In this document: piece by piece, positions 48,923-57,476 of the stretch
Numbering within the stretch: position 1 is the first letter of the stretch
Layout: the number at the start of each line of letters is the position of its first letter
NCBI RefSeq assembly: GCF_035645195.1
Contig: NZ_DASQNA010000033.1
Coordinates: forward strand, 1-64,000
Length of the DNA: 64,000 bases
Origin: Paenibacillus sp.
GTDB taxonomy: Bacteria; Bacillota; Bacilli; Paenibacillales; YIM-B00363
Direction: 5' to 3'
Made by a program: the position numbers and the translations under genes
Notes under the pieces: model-generated
Told to the model about the DNA's origin: nothing
What the model saw: the letters and a program-made list of their open reading frames with translations, nothing else
Databases searched by the model: none

Positions 48923-51586
48923 TTATTTCCGTATACGGTCTTGATCGCGCAGCACGTAATACGGCTGATTCGACAAATCTTCCGAGAATCCCGGAGCGAG
49001 CCACGCATCCCCGTGGACGTTGCTCAGCTCGAACATATAGACAATCGGAAACGGAGAATCCGTATAATCTCCCGGAATGACAGCCTCATACCGTCCGCTT
49101 TCATCCGCCCGAATCATCGGCGCCGTCCGATACGCTTCAGACTGATTCGCGTGGCGGTACAGCAGCACCACTTTGGTCTCGGTCCCCAGGGCATTCTCCG
49201 CATCGGAAAGGGTCGCCTCCAGCTTCACCGGCTCGCCCCTGCGGAAGGATTGCGGATCCTCGTGCCGGAAGGCGGGGCGCTGTCGCCTGATCCCCGCCGT
49301 GCTTATGAAGGCCGCGGAGGATGCGGTTTCTTGGAATCCTTCGGGCGCTTTGCCTTCGCCGCCGGAAACGGCATCCGCATAAACCCGCTCCATTCTTGCG
49401 ATATCTTCCTCGATCCCCGCCAGCCGGTCTGACCAATGGCCTTTCATAAACGGCTTATATCCGAAGGGAATGTCATCGCGGTATACGTCCTTCGTGCAAG
49501 TTACAATTCGTTCCCAGGCGGATTTGGCCGTCCGGTAGCTAACGATCGCCTCCTGCAGGGAACCCGTATTTCCCGTCCGCTCGTACAACGCGTAAGATAC
49601 GCCGGCGCGCAGTTTATTCGCGAAGAAATGACCGAGCCCCGCTTGTACGGCAATATCGATCGACCAGCGTCTGAAAGTGGCGCCGTTCGGATCTTCCGCC
49701 GATGAAGCCGCCGCCGTCAGATGCTTTTCGGCCGTTTCCGCAAGCGCCTCCAGCCGATCGGCGACCTCAAGCGGCGAAAGCTTACCGCGCAGCTTGCCTT
49801 GCGACACATCGTCCGCAAATTCATTAATCCCGTAAAATAACGCCGTATCCAGAGGGCTGACCGCTCCGAATGTATGCGGTTCGGGGGTATCGAAATCTAC
49901 CTCGGACGGTCCCGAGCGTACAATAGCCAAGTTATTGTACATCTCCGGCCAGAAATAATTGTTCGATGCGGAAGGCAGATGAGCCGATGTGAGCAGAAGC
50001 AGAATCCTGCTGGCGTGGGCCAGCGCCTGCTCGCAGTCGGCAGCGGCTGACTGAAACTCGTGCCGCAAGTATCTTTGCCACTCTCCGGATTCGGCATCGG
50101 GATTGTACATCAATCTGCCCCATACCCGGTACGTGTACTCGTATTTTTGCCATTCCCGGCCTTTCATCTGCAACGACTCATCCTTGTACGGCTCTCGCCC
50201 GCCAGGTACGCCGCTGGTCTTCCGCGCCTTGAACGACATCGGCTCGCACAGCTCCACGCCGAGACTGCCGCAGAAGCTGCCGCTTCGCCCGTAGCCTGCG
50301 GCCATAGCCGGATCGCCCCATAACAAGACCCTTTGCGTCCCGGGCCAAATCCGATGGAGCACGCCGGTTTTCCGGTCCTCGTTCAAATAGTCGGCATAGC
50401 CGTATCGCGTGAAGCGCCGGACGGTTTGGGTGATCGCCATCAATTCAGGGCGCTCTGTCGTTGCCACCGGTAGTTCCTTGGCGCGAATTGCCCCTTGGTG
50501 ATAAGGCAAGCCCATATGTTCGGCCCAAAATTTCGGCGACACAATGACCGGCATACCGGTGCCCAAAGCGACCTCCAGCATCTGAGCGTCCACGCCTTTG
50601 GGATGCATGTCGATTTCAATCGTTCGTCCGCAAGAAGTTAGCCCTTTAAAGACCTCGTTCCAGAAGAGGTGGGACGGCTCGGGGATCCCGCCCTCGTAAT
50701 GGGTGCGGATCGTCACGCCGTCGATATCCGGGCAAGCCTTCAGCAAATAGCCGAGCGCATCGCGGCAATAAGCGGCATGGTTCGTTTCGTCTACGCCTTC
50801 AACCGTGTGAAGCTCTTCGGGACTGCGCTCCATCTTGTAGGCATGGTTCCACAATCCAAGTTGAAAATGAATCCCCCGGCGCTTGGCCTCCCGGCTGATG
50901 AACCGCAGCGTCTCCAGATTACGTTCCTGTTCCCCTTCCTCTAGTTCTTTCACACGAACCTGATACCCGGGAACGGACACGAAAAACGGGTAAGCAAACC
51001 CAAAGTAATTATCGCGTACATCCGGGTCATGCCCGTAATCGTACGATATCCCCAGCGTCAAATGAATCCTGTTGAAGCGGTGTGTTGCAAGCTCGGTCAA
51101 ATAAGCTTCCCAGAACGCCTTATCGTAAAACCAAGACTTATCCTCGATCTCACTGCAAAACGAGCGGCTGATGCTGCGGATCAGGTTGTGGGGTTGACAG
51201 CTATATGTATCTATATCCGTCAGTGCGGTCAGCGGATTTTCGCTATATCTCGCGCGGTCCGCCAGCTCCAGCAGACCATAGACCAAGCCTCGAGCATCCG
51301 CTCCGACCACGGTTATTCGGTCCGGCAAAGCTGCCGATTCCGCCCGATCGTTTTGGATAACGAATGATTCGGGAACGTCCGCCGACGCAGAACCCATAAT
51401 GTTCAGGCATAATTTTGCGCTTTGCTCTTCTGGGAGGCCGCCTCCGGTTGTCTCGGCAATGGTGATCCCTCGTTGTTCGAGCACACCGGATAAATAAGAA
51501 ACGGCCCAGGTTACCGGATCACTGGAAGCAATCGCATCCGAAGAATCACGGGCTACGATAACTTTTACATGTTCATCGTATTTCAT
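48923..51586 (-). CDS. Putative glycoside hydrolase, GH20/GH67-like protein (paralogue C)
   Basis: The 887-residue protein is the largest of three paralogues and the only gene of the locus on the minus strand. It has an N-terminal domain ending ARGLVYGLLELADRA, then barrel segments RFNRIHLTLGISYDYG, GVTIRTHYEGGIPEP (Glu conserved in the group) and MPVIVSPKFWAEHMGLPYH. A C-terminal extra domain, about residues 760-887, looks beta-rich (Fn3-like). Start 51586 follows AAGGAGATGG on the minus strand; longer frames are not favoured. No signal peptide is seen. Confidence 0.65.
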   Translation of the reverse strand: MKYDEHVKVIVARDSSDAIASSDPVTWAVSYLSGVLEQRGITIAETTGGGLPEEQSAKLCLNIMGSASADVPESFVIQNDRAESAALPDRITVVGADARGLVYGLLELADRARYSENPLTALTDIDTYSCQPHNLIRSISRSFCSEIEDKSWFYDKAFWEAYLTELATHRFNRIHLTLGISYDYGHDPDVRDNYFGFAYPFFVSVPGYQVRVKELEEGEQERNLETLRFISREAKRRGIHFQLGLWNHAYKMERSPEELHTVEGVDETNHAAYCRDALGYLLKACPDIDGVTIRTHYEGGIPEPSHLFWNEVFKGLTSCGRTIEIDMHPKGVDAQMLEVALGTGMPVIVSPKFWAEHMGLPYHQGAIRAKELPVATTERPELMAITQTVRRFTRYGYADYLNEDRKTGVLHRIWPGTQRVLLWGDPAMAAGYGRSGSFCGSLGVELCEPMSFKARKTSGVPGGREPYKDESLQMKGREWQKYEYTYRVWGRLMYNPDAESGEWQRYLRHEFQSAAADCEQALAHASRILLLLTSAHLPSASNNYFWPEMYNNLAIVRSGPSEVDFDTPEPHTFGAVSPLDTALFYGINEFADDVSQGKLRGKLSPLEVADRLEALAETAEKHLTAAASSAEDPNGATFRRWSIDIAVQAGLGHFFANKLRAGVSYALYERTGNTGSLQEAIVSYRTAKSAWERIVTCTKDVYRDDIPFGYKPFMKGHWSDRLAGIEEDIARMERVYADAVSGGEGKAPEGFQETASSAAFISTAGIRRQRPAFRHEDPQSFRRGEPVKLEATLSDAENALGTETKVVLLYRHANQSEAYRTAPMIRADESGRYEAVIPGDYTDSPFPIVYMFELSNVHGDAWLAPGFSEDLSNQPYYVLRDQDRIRK

Positions 51587-51778
51587 CTTTTCCATCTCCT
51601 TTTGCATCGATTGAATGGCATCCATAATTGAGCGTGACAGCGCATTCATAATAATTATAAGGCTCTCCAAACGGCATGTTAGCGACAATTTTAGCCGCGA
51701 CGGGCGATAGGAGGGAGAGAACCATTTTTGTCTTGTCGGCAAAAATTGTCCGTTTAACAGGATCAACCCAAGGAAGAA

Positions 51779-51820
51779 TCATAACAATACGGGAGTTCGT
51801 GAATGCAGGGGCCGTTATAC
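51779..51820 (+). repeat. Stray, internally deleted attC-like site
   Basis: CATAAC (51780-51785) is followed within six bases by the right part of the array element (GGGAGTTCGTGAATGC, then AGGGGCCGTTATAC). The middle of the element is missing. It is 37 kb from the array and lies just before a gene of a kind found in the array. Confidence 0.65.
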
Positions 51821-51960
51821 AGGGTTAACCAGAACCGTGCTCGAGAAGTGTCCCCCTAATCGTCTAAATATGTTAATATATGGGCATCACCTTGAGTTGC
51901 TCGGAACTTGTTTTGTTTGAGGAGCGAAAGGTGACTTTTTATTTATTGGGAGGTTATTAC

Positions 51961-52437
51961 ATGGAAGCAAGAGAAATTCGGTTGCCTGCGTTTACTGTTA
52001 TTGGATACCAAATTGAAGCTAACCTCGATGAGCTTGAAGCAGGATTAGGGAAACAAGCTTATAATTTGTTAATTTCGAGTAAGGATGAAATCCCTCACAA
52101 AAAAAATGAGAACGTTATATTGATGCAGATTTATCCTATGAAGCCTGGTTTTAGTCCGCGAGTTGACCGGTTTACTCAAATATTCGGCTATGAAACAGCT
52201 AGTACAGATGATGTTCCGTCGGGGATGATTCATCATACCGTTTCAGAAGGCAAGTATGTTACATACACTCACAGAGGATTGGAATCCGAGTTGGGCAAAT
52301 CCTACGATTATGTATATGGGAAGTGGATGAGAGAAACGAATAACGAACCCAAAGGATTTGACTTTGAAATCTGGGATCAGAGGTATCAACCCGATAGTCC
52401 AGAGAATGAAATTGATTTGTTTGTAGCAATAAGGTAA
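51961..52437 (+). CDS. GyrI-like effector-binding domain protein
   Basis: The 158-residue protein starts EAREIRLPAFTVIGYQIEA, with TDDVPSGMIHHTVSEGKYV and a C-terminal FEIWDQRYQPDSPENEIDL typical of GyrI-like or AraC effector-binding domains. No DNA-binding domain. ATG 51961 follows GGGAGG; ATG 51880 is unsupported. It directly follows a deleted attC-like site and is AT-rich, so it may be a captured cassette or a cassette relic inserted in the backbone. Confidence 0.75.
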   Translation: MEAREIRLPAFTVIGYQIEANLDELEAGLGKQAYNLLISSKDEIPHKKNENVILMQIYPMKPGFSPRVDRFTQIFGYETASTDDVPSGMIHHTVSEGKYVTYTHRGLESELGKSYDYVYGKWMRETNNEPKGFDFEIWDQRYQPDSPENEIDLFVAIR

Positions 52438-52526
52438 AGGTCAAGTTTACCAAAGGCGAAGGAATGGCGAGCAAGAGGAAGTTCGGCGGATGTGAATACT
52501 GTAATAGTAAAACAAAGGGGGCGAAC

Positions 52527-52985
52527 ATGAGGAAGGCAATCACTGCAGTATTGTTAACGATCATTCTAACAACAGGATTCATGATCTATGTAGACCGAAA
52601 CTATCTTTTTACTCCTTTCTCAGAGCTAGATCGAGATATTACCGTTCGCCCCTGGTACAAGTTTCGTAAACCATTGGAATTAGAAATCTCGTTAATTGAA
52701 CAAGGGTGGAAAAGTAAAAGGATACAAGATGAGGTCGAGATTATTCGAATTCTTGAAGACCTTGAGCAACTGGAATACAGTGGAACGGAAATAATTCAAA
52801 AAGGAAGGCATTTTGTAATTACATTACGGCAACCGGATACGAAAGATCATGCAGGCTTACTCCTGCAATTCGACGGCTACGAAGATGGAGACATAAGGAT
52901 CAATAATGGCAAGGCGAAACGCCTCTCGAACGACTTTAGAAACAAGATAAAAGGAATACTTGATGACATCGAAAGGGTGACTTGA
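52527..52985 (+). CDS. Hypothetical exported or membrane-anchored protein (152 aa)
   Basis: ATG 52527 follows AAAGGGGGCG. Residues about 2-21 (KAITAVLLTIILTTGFMIYV) form a signal anchor; the rest is charged and probably outside the membrane. No family is recognised. A second gene for a membrane protein follows. Confidence 0.65.
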   Translation: MRKAITAVLLTIILTTGFMIYVDRNYLFTPFSELDRDITVRPWYKFRKPLELEISLIEQGWKSKRIQDEVEIIRILEDLEQLEYSGTEIIQKGRHFVITLRQPDTKDHAGLLLQFDGYEDGDIRINNGKAKRLSNDFRNKIKGILDDIERVT

Positions 52986-53056
52986 GTTCCGCATGATGTC
53001 GTATGGTCGCTGCGAATCCCCCGGGGGCGTGAGTAAATGATGTGAGGGACAATCGT

Positions 53057-53527
53057 ATGGGAAACAAAACGCATTCCATCGGGGTCGTTATCAGTTCTTT
53101 ATTGTCGATATGTGTTGGTTACCTGTACATCCGTAATGTGTATTTTGATTTTTCGTGGTTAGGGGTGGAAACGGGATCGGAGAATGAGGCGGTTTCTCAT
53201 TGGTCGGTATTATCGATCATTCTTGGATTGGTTACGATCCTCAGTCTTTATTTAGTACCGTACAGGAGAATAAAGTTGTTTGCTGAGTCCTTCATTTTCG
53301 TTGGGATGCTGTTCTTGTTCATTTTGCAGCTGCTTCCCCTGACGGCTTGGATATTCGTTTTGTATTTTGTGGATAGAACTGCAGGTTACGTCGGAGTAAT
53401 ACCGCATTGCGGAATCATCGCTTCCATCATCGTCGGTTCGTATGGGCTATTTCAATCTGGCGTGTCGACTCGGCGCTCCGAGGAAGATGGTGAGCAGCTC
53501 GCATGTACGAAAGGGGAAAATCAATAA
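53057..53527 (+). CDS. Four-span membrane protein, hypothetical (156 aa)
   Basis: ATG 53057 or GTG 53042 starts the frame (161 residues from GTG). Hydrophobic segments at about residues 8-27, 46-66, 78-108 and 113-130 suggest four helices; the tail is charged. The stop overlaps the next start (AATAATGG region). No family is recognised. Confidence 0.6.
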   Translation: MGNKTHSIGVVISSLLSICVGYLYIRNVYFDFSWLGVETGSENEAVSHWSVLSIILGLVTILSLYLVPYRRIKLFAESFIFVGMLFLFILQLLPLTAWIFVLYFVDRTAGYVGVIPHCGIIASIIVGSYGLFQSGVSTRRSEEDGEQLACTKGENQ

Positions 53528-53919
53528 TGGTTGAATGCCCTTGGTGCAATAAGGAAGTAGTTATTACGAATCAAGTGTGTCCCGAGTGTATGCATGAAGT
53601 ACTGCTTGATGATCAAGGAAACGTCGTCTTTGGGGACGTTACGGAGCATGTAGAAGAAGCGGAAAGCGCGGAACCGGATCTTGAATCTCTAATCCACGAG
53701 CGGTATAAGTGCGTAAAATGCGGGAATGACGAATGCGAGATCAAAGAAGTGGCGATGACCGGTACGGGCTTAAGCAAAATTTTCGATGTTCAGTACAATC
53801 ATTATTTATTTGTGTCTTGCATGAGATGCAGTTACGTAGAGGTTTATAACCCTAATATATTAGCTAAAGGGGCGAGAGGATCGCTCGGTACGGTGATGGA
53901 TATCCTCTTTGGTAATTAG
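53527..53919 (+). CDS. Zinc ribbon protein (DUF2082 / Zn_ribbon_13 type)
   Basis: The 130-residue protein has an N-terminal CPWCNKE and CPECMHE zinc knuckle, an acidic linker, and a C-terminal ribbon YKCVKCGNDECEIKEV with MTGTGLSKIFDVQ and FVSCMRCSYVEVYNP, the signature of DUF2082 proteins, thought to be nucleic-acid- or protein-binding zinc proteins. ATG 53527 follows AAAGGGG. Confidence 0.8.
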   Translation: MVECPWCNKEVVITNQVCPECMHEVLLDDQGNVVFGDVTEHVEEAESAEPDLESLIHERYKCVKCGNDECEIKEVAMTGTGLSKIFDVQYNHYLFVSCMRCSYVEVYNPNILAKGARGSLGTVMDILFGN

Positions 53920-53980
53920 AACGGTTTGCATGACCGTGTGGTGTCGAATCGATTCTGCGGCATGCTGCCCGACATAAAGA

Positions 53981-54013
53981 AGGCTATGCCGAAATTGCGG
54001 CATAGCCTTTTTT
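53981..54013 (+). terminator. Rho-independent terminator
   Basis: AGGCTATGCCG (53981-53991) pairs perfectly with CGGCATAGCCT (53998-54008), followed by TTTTT. It ends the + strand unit and lies directly before the end of the convergent ABC-F gene. Confidence 0.85.
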
Positions 54014-54014
54014 G

Positions 54015-55952
54015 CTATCTCCCGTGCTGGGATTTGTTTTTCTCGATTTGTTCCGCGAGTTCGTTGAGATAGGCCCAACGTTCCATTTGCTCGTTCAGCT
54101 CTCGTTCCAAGGATTGCTGAGCCGCGGACAGCTCCTGCAGCCGTAGGTAGTCTGTTCCGGTTTCGGCGACGGCTTTGTTGATCTCCTCCAATCGCTGCTC
54201 TAAAGAGGCAATGCGATCTTCGATTTCTTCGTACTCCTTCTGTTCCTTAAATGAAAATTTCAACGGGCGCTCCTTTTTATCGGGACCCGGTGACGACGGC
54301 GCATGGGAGCCGGATTCTTTCTTGGTATGGCGAGGCTCCTCGGCGGCGGCGTCCAAGGCGGCACGACGTTCCATATAATCGGAATAGGTGCCTACATAGC
54401 GGTCGACCGTGCCGTCCGCTTCCAACGACCAAAGGCGATCCACCGTGCGATCCAAGAAAAAGCGGTCGTGAGACACGACAATTACCGCTCCCGGGAAATC
54501 GTCAAGGTAATCCTCAAGCACCGTGAGCGTCTGAATATCCAAATCGTTCGTCGGTTCATCCAGCAGGAGCACGTTCGGAGCGCCGATCAACACGCGCAGC
54601 AGGAAGAGCCGCCGCTTTTCGCCGCCGGACAACCCCGATATCGGAGTCCATTGGACCGCGGGAGGGAAGAGGAAGCGCTCGAGCATTTGCGACGCGCTGA
54701 TCGTGCTGCCGTCCGACGTTTCGACTTGCTCGGCGGCTTCTTTAATATACTCGATGACGCGCAGGCTGCCGTCCATTTCGGTCTGCTCTTGAGTAAAATA
54801 GCCGATTTTTACGGTAGGGCCGACATCGATGACGCCTCCATCGGGAGCAAGCCGGCCGGCAAGCATATTGAGGAGCGTCGATTTGCCGCTGCCGTTCGGG
54901 CCGATGATGCCGATACGGTCGTCGCGCTGCACGATTTCCGAGAAGCCGCGGATGACGGCGCGCCCCGCGTATCCCTTCACCACGTCATGGATTTCCAGCA
55001 CTTTCTTCCCGAGCCGGGAGGCGCTGAGCGACATATCCAACGATTCATTCCGTTCCGGTGCGGCGGATGCCTCCAGCGCTTCGAAACGATCGATTCGCGC
55101 TTTTTGTTTCGTCGTGCGCGCCTTGGCGCCTTTGCGCATCCAGGCGAGCTCGCTGCGGTACAAATTCCGGCGTTTGCGCTCGGCGGCCTCCTGCTGCTCC
55201 ATACGCTCGGCCTTCTGTTCGAGGAAGACGCTGTAGTTGCCGGTGTAGCCGTAAAGTTTTCCTTGGTCAAGCTCCAAAATCCGATTCGTAACGCGATCCA
55301 AGAAATACCGGTCATGGGTAATCATCAGGAGCGCCGATTTGGATTTTTGCAAATATTGCTCCAGCCAAAATACGGTCTCGGTATCGATATGGTTCGTCGG
55401 TTCGTCGAGGATGAGCAAATCCGCCGGTTGAATGAGGGCGGCGGCGAGCGCTACCCGCTTCCGCTGGCCGCCGGACAGGGTGCCCAACCGCTGCAGCACA
55501 TCGTCGATCCCGAGGCGGGACAATATTTTTTTGGCTTCGCTTTCGAGCTGCCAGACGCCTAAGGAATCCATTCGCGCCATGATTTCCGCAAGCCGGCGAT
55601 CCAACCCGGGCTGCGCCGCTCCGCGCTCGAGAGATTGAAGCACATGCTCGTACTCGCGCAGAAGCTCGAACTCGGGGCTGCTCCCCTTGAAGATGTGGTC
55701 GATGATCGTGGATTCGTTTTCGAAAGGCGGCTGCTGCGGGACATACTCGATGCGAATGCCGTTGCGGTACGCGATCGATCCGCTGTCGGGCTTTTCGATG
55801 CCTGCAATGATTTTGAGAAGCGTCGACTTCCCGGTGCCGTTCACCCCGATCAAACCGATCCGGTCCCGGTCGTCAATGCTGACGTCAATTCGGTCGAAGA
55901 GCGTCTTCATGCCGTAGCTTTTGGACAATTGGTCTGCTGTGAGTAAGTTCAT
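54015..55952 (-). CDS. ABC-F family ATP-binding protein (Uup/YfmR type)
   Basis: The 645-residue protein has two ABC domains: Walker A GVNGTGKSTLLK near 40 and GPNGSGKSTLLN near 352, signature LSGGQRKRVALA and LSGGEKRRLFLL, and DEPTNHID and DEPTNDLD at Walker B. The C-terminal part ends in a long coiled coil (about 560-645, FKEQKEYEEIEDRIASLEQR), as in Uup and YfmR. No membrane segment is present, so it acts on ribosomes, probably to relieve stalling. The start at 55952 (MNLLTADQLSKSYG) follows AAGGAATTGG; longer frames are excluded by domain start. Confidence 0.9.
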   Translation of the reverse strand: MNLLTADQLSKSYGMKTLFDRIDVSIDDRDRIGLIGVNGTGKSTLLKIIAGIEKPDSGSIAYRNGIRIEYVPQQPPFENESTIIDHIFKGSSPEFELLREYEHVLQSLERGAAQPGLDRRLAEIMARMDSLGVWQLESEAKKILSRLGIDDVLQRLGTLSGGQRKRVALAAALIQPADLLILDEPTNHIDTETVFWLEQYLQKSKSALLMITHDRYFLDRVTNRILELDQGKLYGYTGNYSVFLEQKAERMEQQEAAERKRRNLYRSELAWMRKGAKARTTKQKARIDRFEALEASAAPERNESLDMSLSASRLGKKVLEIHDVVKGYAGRAVIRGFSEIVQRDDRIGIIGPNGSGKSTLLNMLAGRLAPDGGVIDVGPTVKIGYFTQEQTEMDGSLRVIEYIKEAAEQVETSDGSTISASQMLERFLFPPAVQWTPISGLSGGEKRRLFLLRVLIGAPNVLLLDEPTNDLDIQTLTVLEDYLDDFPGAVIVVSHDRFFLDRTVDRLWSLEADGTVDRYVGTYSDYMERRAALDAAAEEPRHTKKESGSHAPSSPGPDKKERPLKFSFKEQKEYEEIEDRIASLEQRLEEINKAVAETGTDYLRLQELSAAQQSLERELNEQMERWAYLNELAEQIEKNKSQHGR

Positions 55953-56197
55953 CGTTCCAATTCCTTTGTTCTCGTTTGGTTCAAGCATACCATATGCCGC
56001 ACGGTTACACACGTTCGCAGCACTAGGAGCTCGTGGAAGGATGAACCATAGATTCATTGAATTGTTGAGGGTAAACCCTTACAATTGGATATTATTGTAC
56101 TTAATTCAGGAAGTTGGTATGTCATGAGAAATGCGGCATGGAAGAGGGGATAGATCAACGGAACTAGGGTTATATAGAAATATATGAATACAAACAC

Positions 56198-56227
56198 TTG
56201 TTCGCATACGCCTTAGTGAGGTAAACT
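56198..56227 (+). promoter_or_regulatory. Candidate promoter of the small toxin gene
   Basis: The -35 is TTGTTC (56198-56203) and the -10 TAAACT (56222-56227), with an 18-base spacer, 59 bases before the start codon. Confidence 0.4.
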
Positions 56228-56285
56228 GAGGAAGTACAACTGAATCTTGGGTGGTCCTGGTTTCCCTTCGGAAGGAGGTGAAGCC

Positions 56286-56381
56286 ATGGAAGTTAAAGAT
56301 GCAATAACTATCATGATCGCATTCGCAACGTTTGTCATTGCACTTTTAACATACGTCGGGAACAACTACAGGAGAAAGTAA
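56286..56381 (+). CDS. TxpA/holin-like type I toxin peptide (31 aa)
   Basis: The peptide (MEVKDAITIMIAFATFVIAL then LTYVGNNYRRK) is a short charged start, one membrane helix and a basic tail. This is the pattern of putative holin-like toxins of the TxpA/BsrG group, which insert in the membrane. A very strong GGAGG lies 11 bases upstream (GAAGGAGGTGAAGCC). A convergent promoter on the other strand and a shared hairpin 3' of the gene fit a type I toxin with antisense RNA. No toxin activity is shown. Confidence 0.75.
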   Translation: MEVKDAITIMIAFATFVIALLTYVGNNYRRK

Positions 56382-56418
56382 AAACCCACCCCAAGGTTCG
56401 CGGCCGAAGGTGGGTTTT
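56381..56418. terminator. Bidirectional terminator shared by toxin mRNA and antisense RNA
   Basis: AAAACCCACC (56381-56390) pairs perfectly with GGTGGGTTTT (56409-56418). On the + strand TTTT closes the stem; on the - strand the sequence continues TTTTTACTTT, a good T run. Confidence 0.75.
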
Positions 56419-56493
56419 GCCCGTTCAGCTCGGAAGGGAAACCCGTCCAAGCCAGTTGTACAGGCCAAGCGTTCCAGCGCTTGGCTTTTCTTA
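56384..56493 (-). ncRNA. Candidate antisense antitoxin RNA (about 110 nt)
   Basis: A - strand promoter has -35 TTGTTA (on + strand 56524-56529) and extended -10 TGTGATAAAAT (hexamer at 56500-56505) with an 18-base spacer. Transcription would start near 56493 and run left into the shared hairpin, overlapping the 3' end of the toxin mRNA. A stem GCCAAGCG/CGCTTGGC (56464-56485) would form near its 5' end. This is the RatA/SR4 arrangement. It is predicted only from sequence. Confidence 0.55.
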
Positions 56494-56499
56494 CACCAA

Positions 56500-56529
56500 A
56501 TTTTATCACAAGGTGTCGCTCGGTAACAA
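56500..56529 (-). promoter_or_regulatory. Promoter of the predicted antisense RNA
   Basis: The + strand carries TAACAA at 56524-56529 (reverse of TTGTTA) and ATTTTA at 56500-56505 (reverse of TAAAAT), with TGTG before the -10 on the minus strand. Confidence 0.55.
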
Positions 56530-56566
56530 CACGGAAGTGAACGGAACCGAAAGGAAGGTCGATGCT

Positions 56567-57406
56567 TTGAACATTCAATGGGTCGAACGGGTACAAGATA
56601 TGGTGGATGTCAACGCTCCGGAACATCGGATCGTCCCTTTAGCGCCGGGGCTCGAAGCGACGGTCGCGAAAGTGGACTCGGAGAACGGTTCTTACGTCCT
56701 CAAAGTTTGGAACAAACAGGCAAAACCCGATATTGGAAAGCAGTACAACCTACTATCCGCCCTTCATCGTCAAGGGTTATGCGTTTCCAAGCCTTACGGA
56801 TGGGGCATCGACTCGGATCACAATCAAGTGCTGCTGACCAGCTACGACGGCATCCCGATTTCAAGATTGGACAAAGAAAAACTGAAGCGCATCGCGCGGA
56901 TGTTAGTCGAAGTCCACCGTTGCCGCGTGAACGAAAGCGACTTCTCGAACCTCCTTCACCACGAATTTATCGCATATTTTTTTCCCGCTATAGAAATGCA
57001 CAACGATTTACATGATGTGTTGCTGCGCCTCCTGGAGAACGTGGAACTTTCTCAGGATCGTCTTATCCATGGCGATTATAACTTGGGAAACATTCTTGAG
57101 GAATCGGACCGATTTACGATCATCGATTGGACCAATGGACAACTGGGCGACCCGAGATACGATATCGCATGGTCGGTACTGTTAATGCGAGTTTACGTCG
57201 GGGAAAGGTATGGCGGTCTGTATTATAACGAGTTCTTGAAATTAGGGGACTACCGACCGGAAGATTTGGAAGTCTTCGAAGCGATTGCCAGCATCCGGTG
57301 GTTGTTATTGGACCGTATCGCCGGCCTGCCGAAAGGTCCAAGTACAATGAAGCGAATCAAAACGTTGGTTCGGAACAATCGTTACATACACGAAAACCTG
57401 ATATAA
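56567..57406 (+). CDS. Aminoglycoside-phosphotransferase-fold kinase
   Basis: The 279-residue protein shows the fold's nucleotide lobe (GSYVLKVWNKQ, Lys) and the catalytic HGDYNLGNILEE loop with IIDWTNGQLGDPRYDIAW (Asp metal ligands). Members phosphorylate small molecules, choline or sugars; the substrate is unknown. TTG 56567 is chosen because AAAGGAAGG lies upstream; the longer frame runs through the antisense RNA region. Confidence 0.8.
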   Translation: MNIQWVERVQDMVDVNAPEHRIVPLAPGLEATVAKVDSENGSYVLKVWNKQAKPDIGKQYNLLSALHRQGLCVSKPYGWGIDSDHNQVLLTSYDGIPISRLDKEKLKRIARMLVEVHRCRVNESDFSNLLHHEFIAYFFPAIEMHNDLHDVLLRLLENVELSQDRLIHGDYNLGNILEESDRFTIIDWTNGQLGDPRYDIAWSVLLMRVYVGERYGGLYYNEFLKLGDYRPEDLEVFEAIASIRWLLLDRIAGLPKGPSTMKRIKTLVRNNRYIHENLI

Positions 57407-57476
57407 ATTTGGGGAGAGCAAGATAGGTTGTGAACGGCGAAAAGGTAACTCATAGGGGGATCTGGAGGAAGTCGCT

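Noticed and set aside
54303-55562. 419-codon + strand frame inside the ABC-F gene
   Set aside because: It is the mirror of the two ATP-binding domains on the other strand, with no start signal and Arg/Phe/Ala-rich composition typical of shadow frames.
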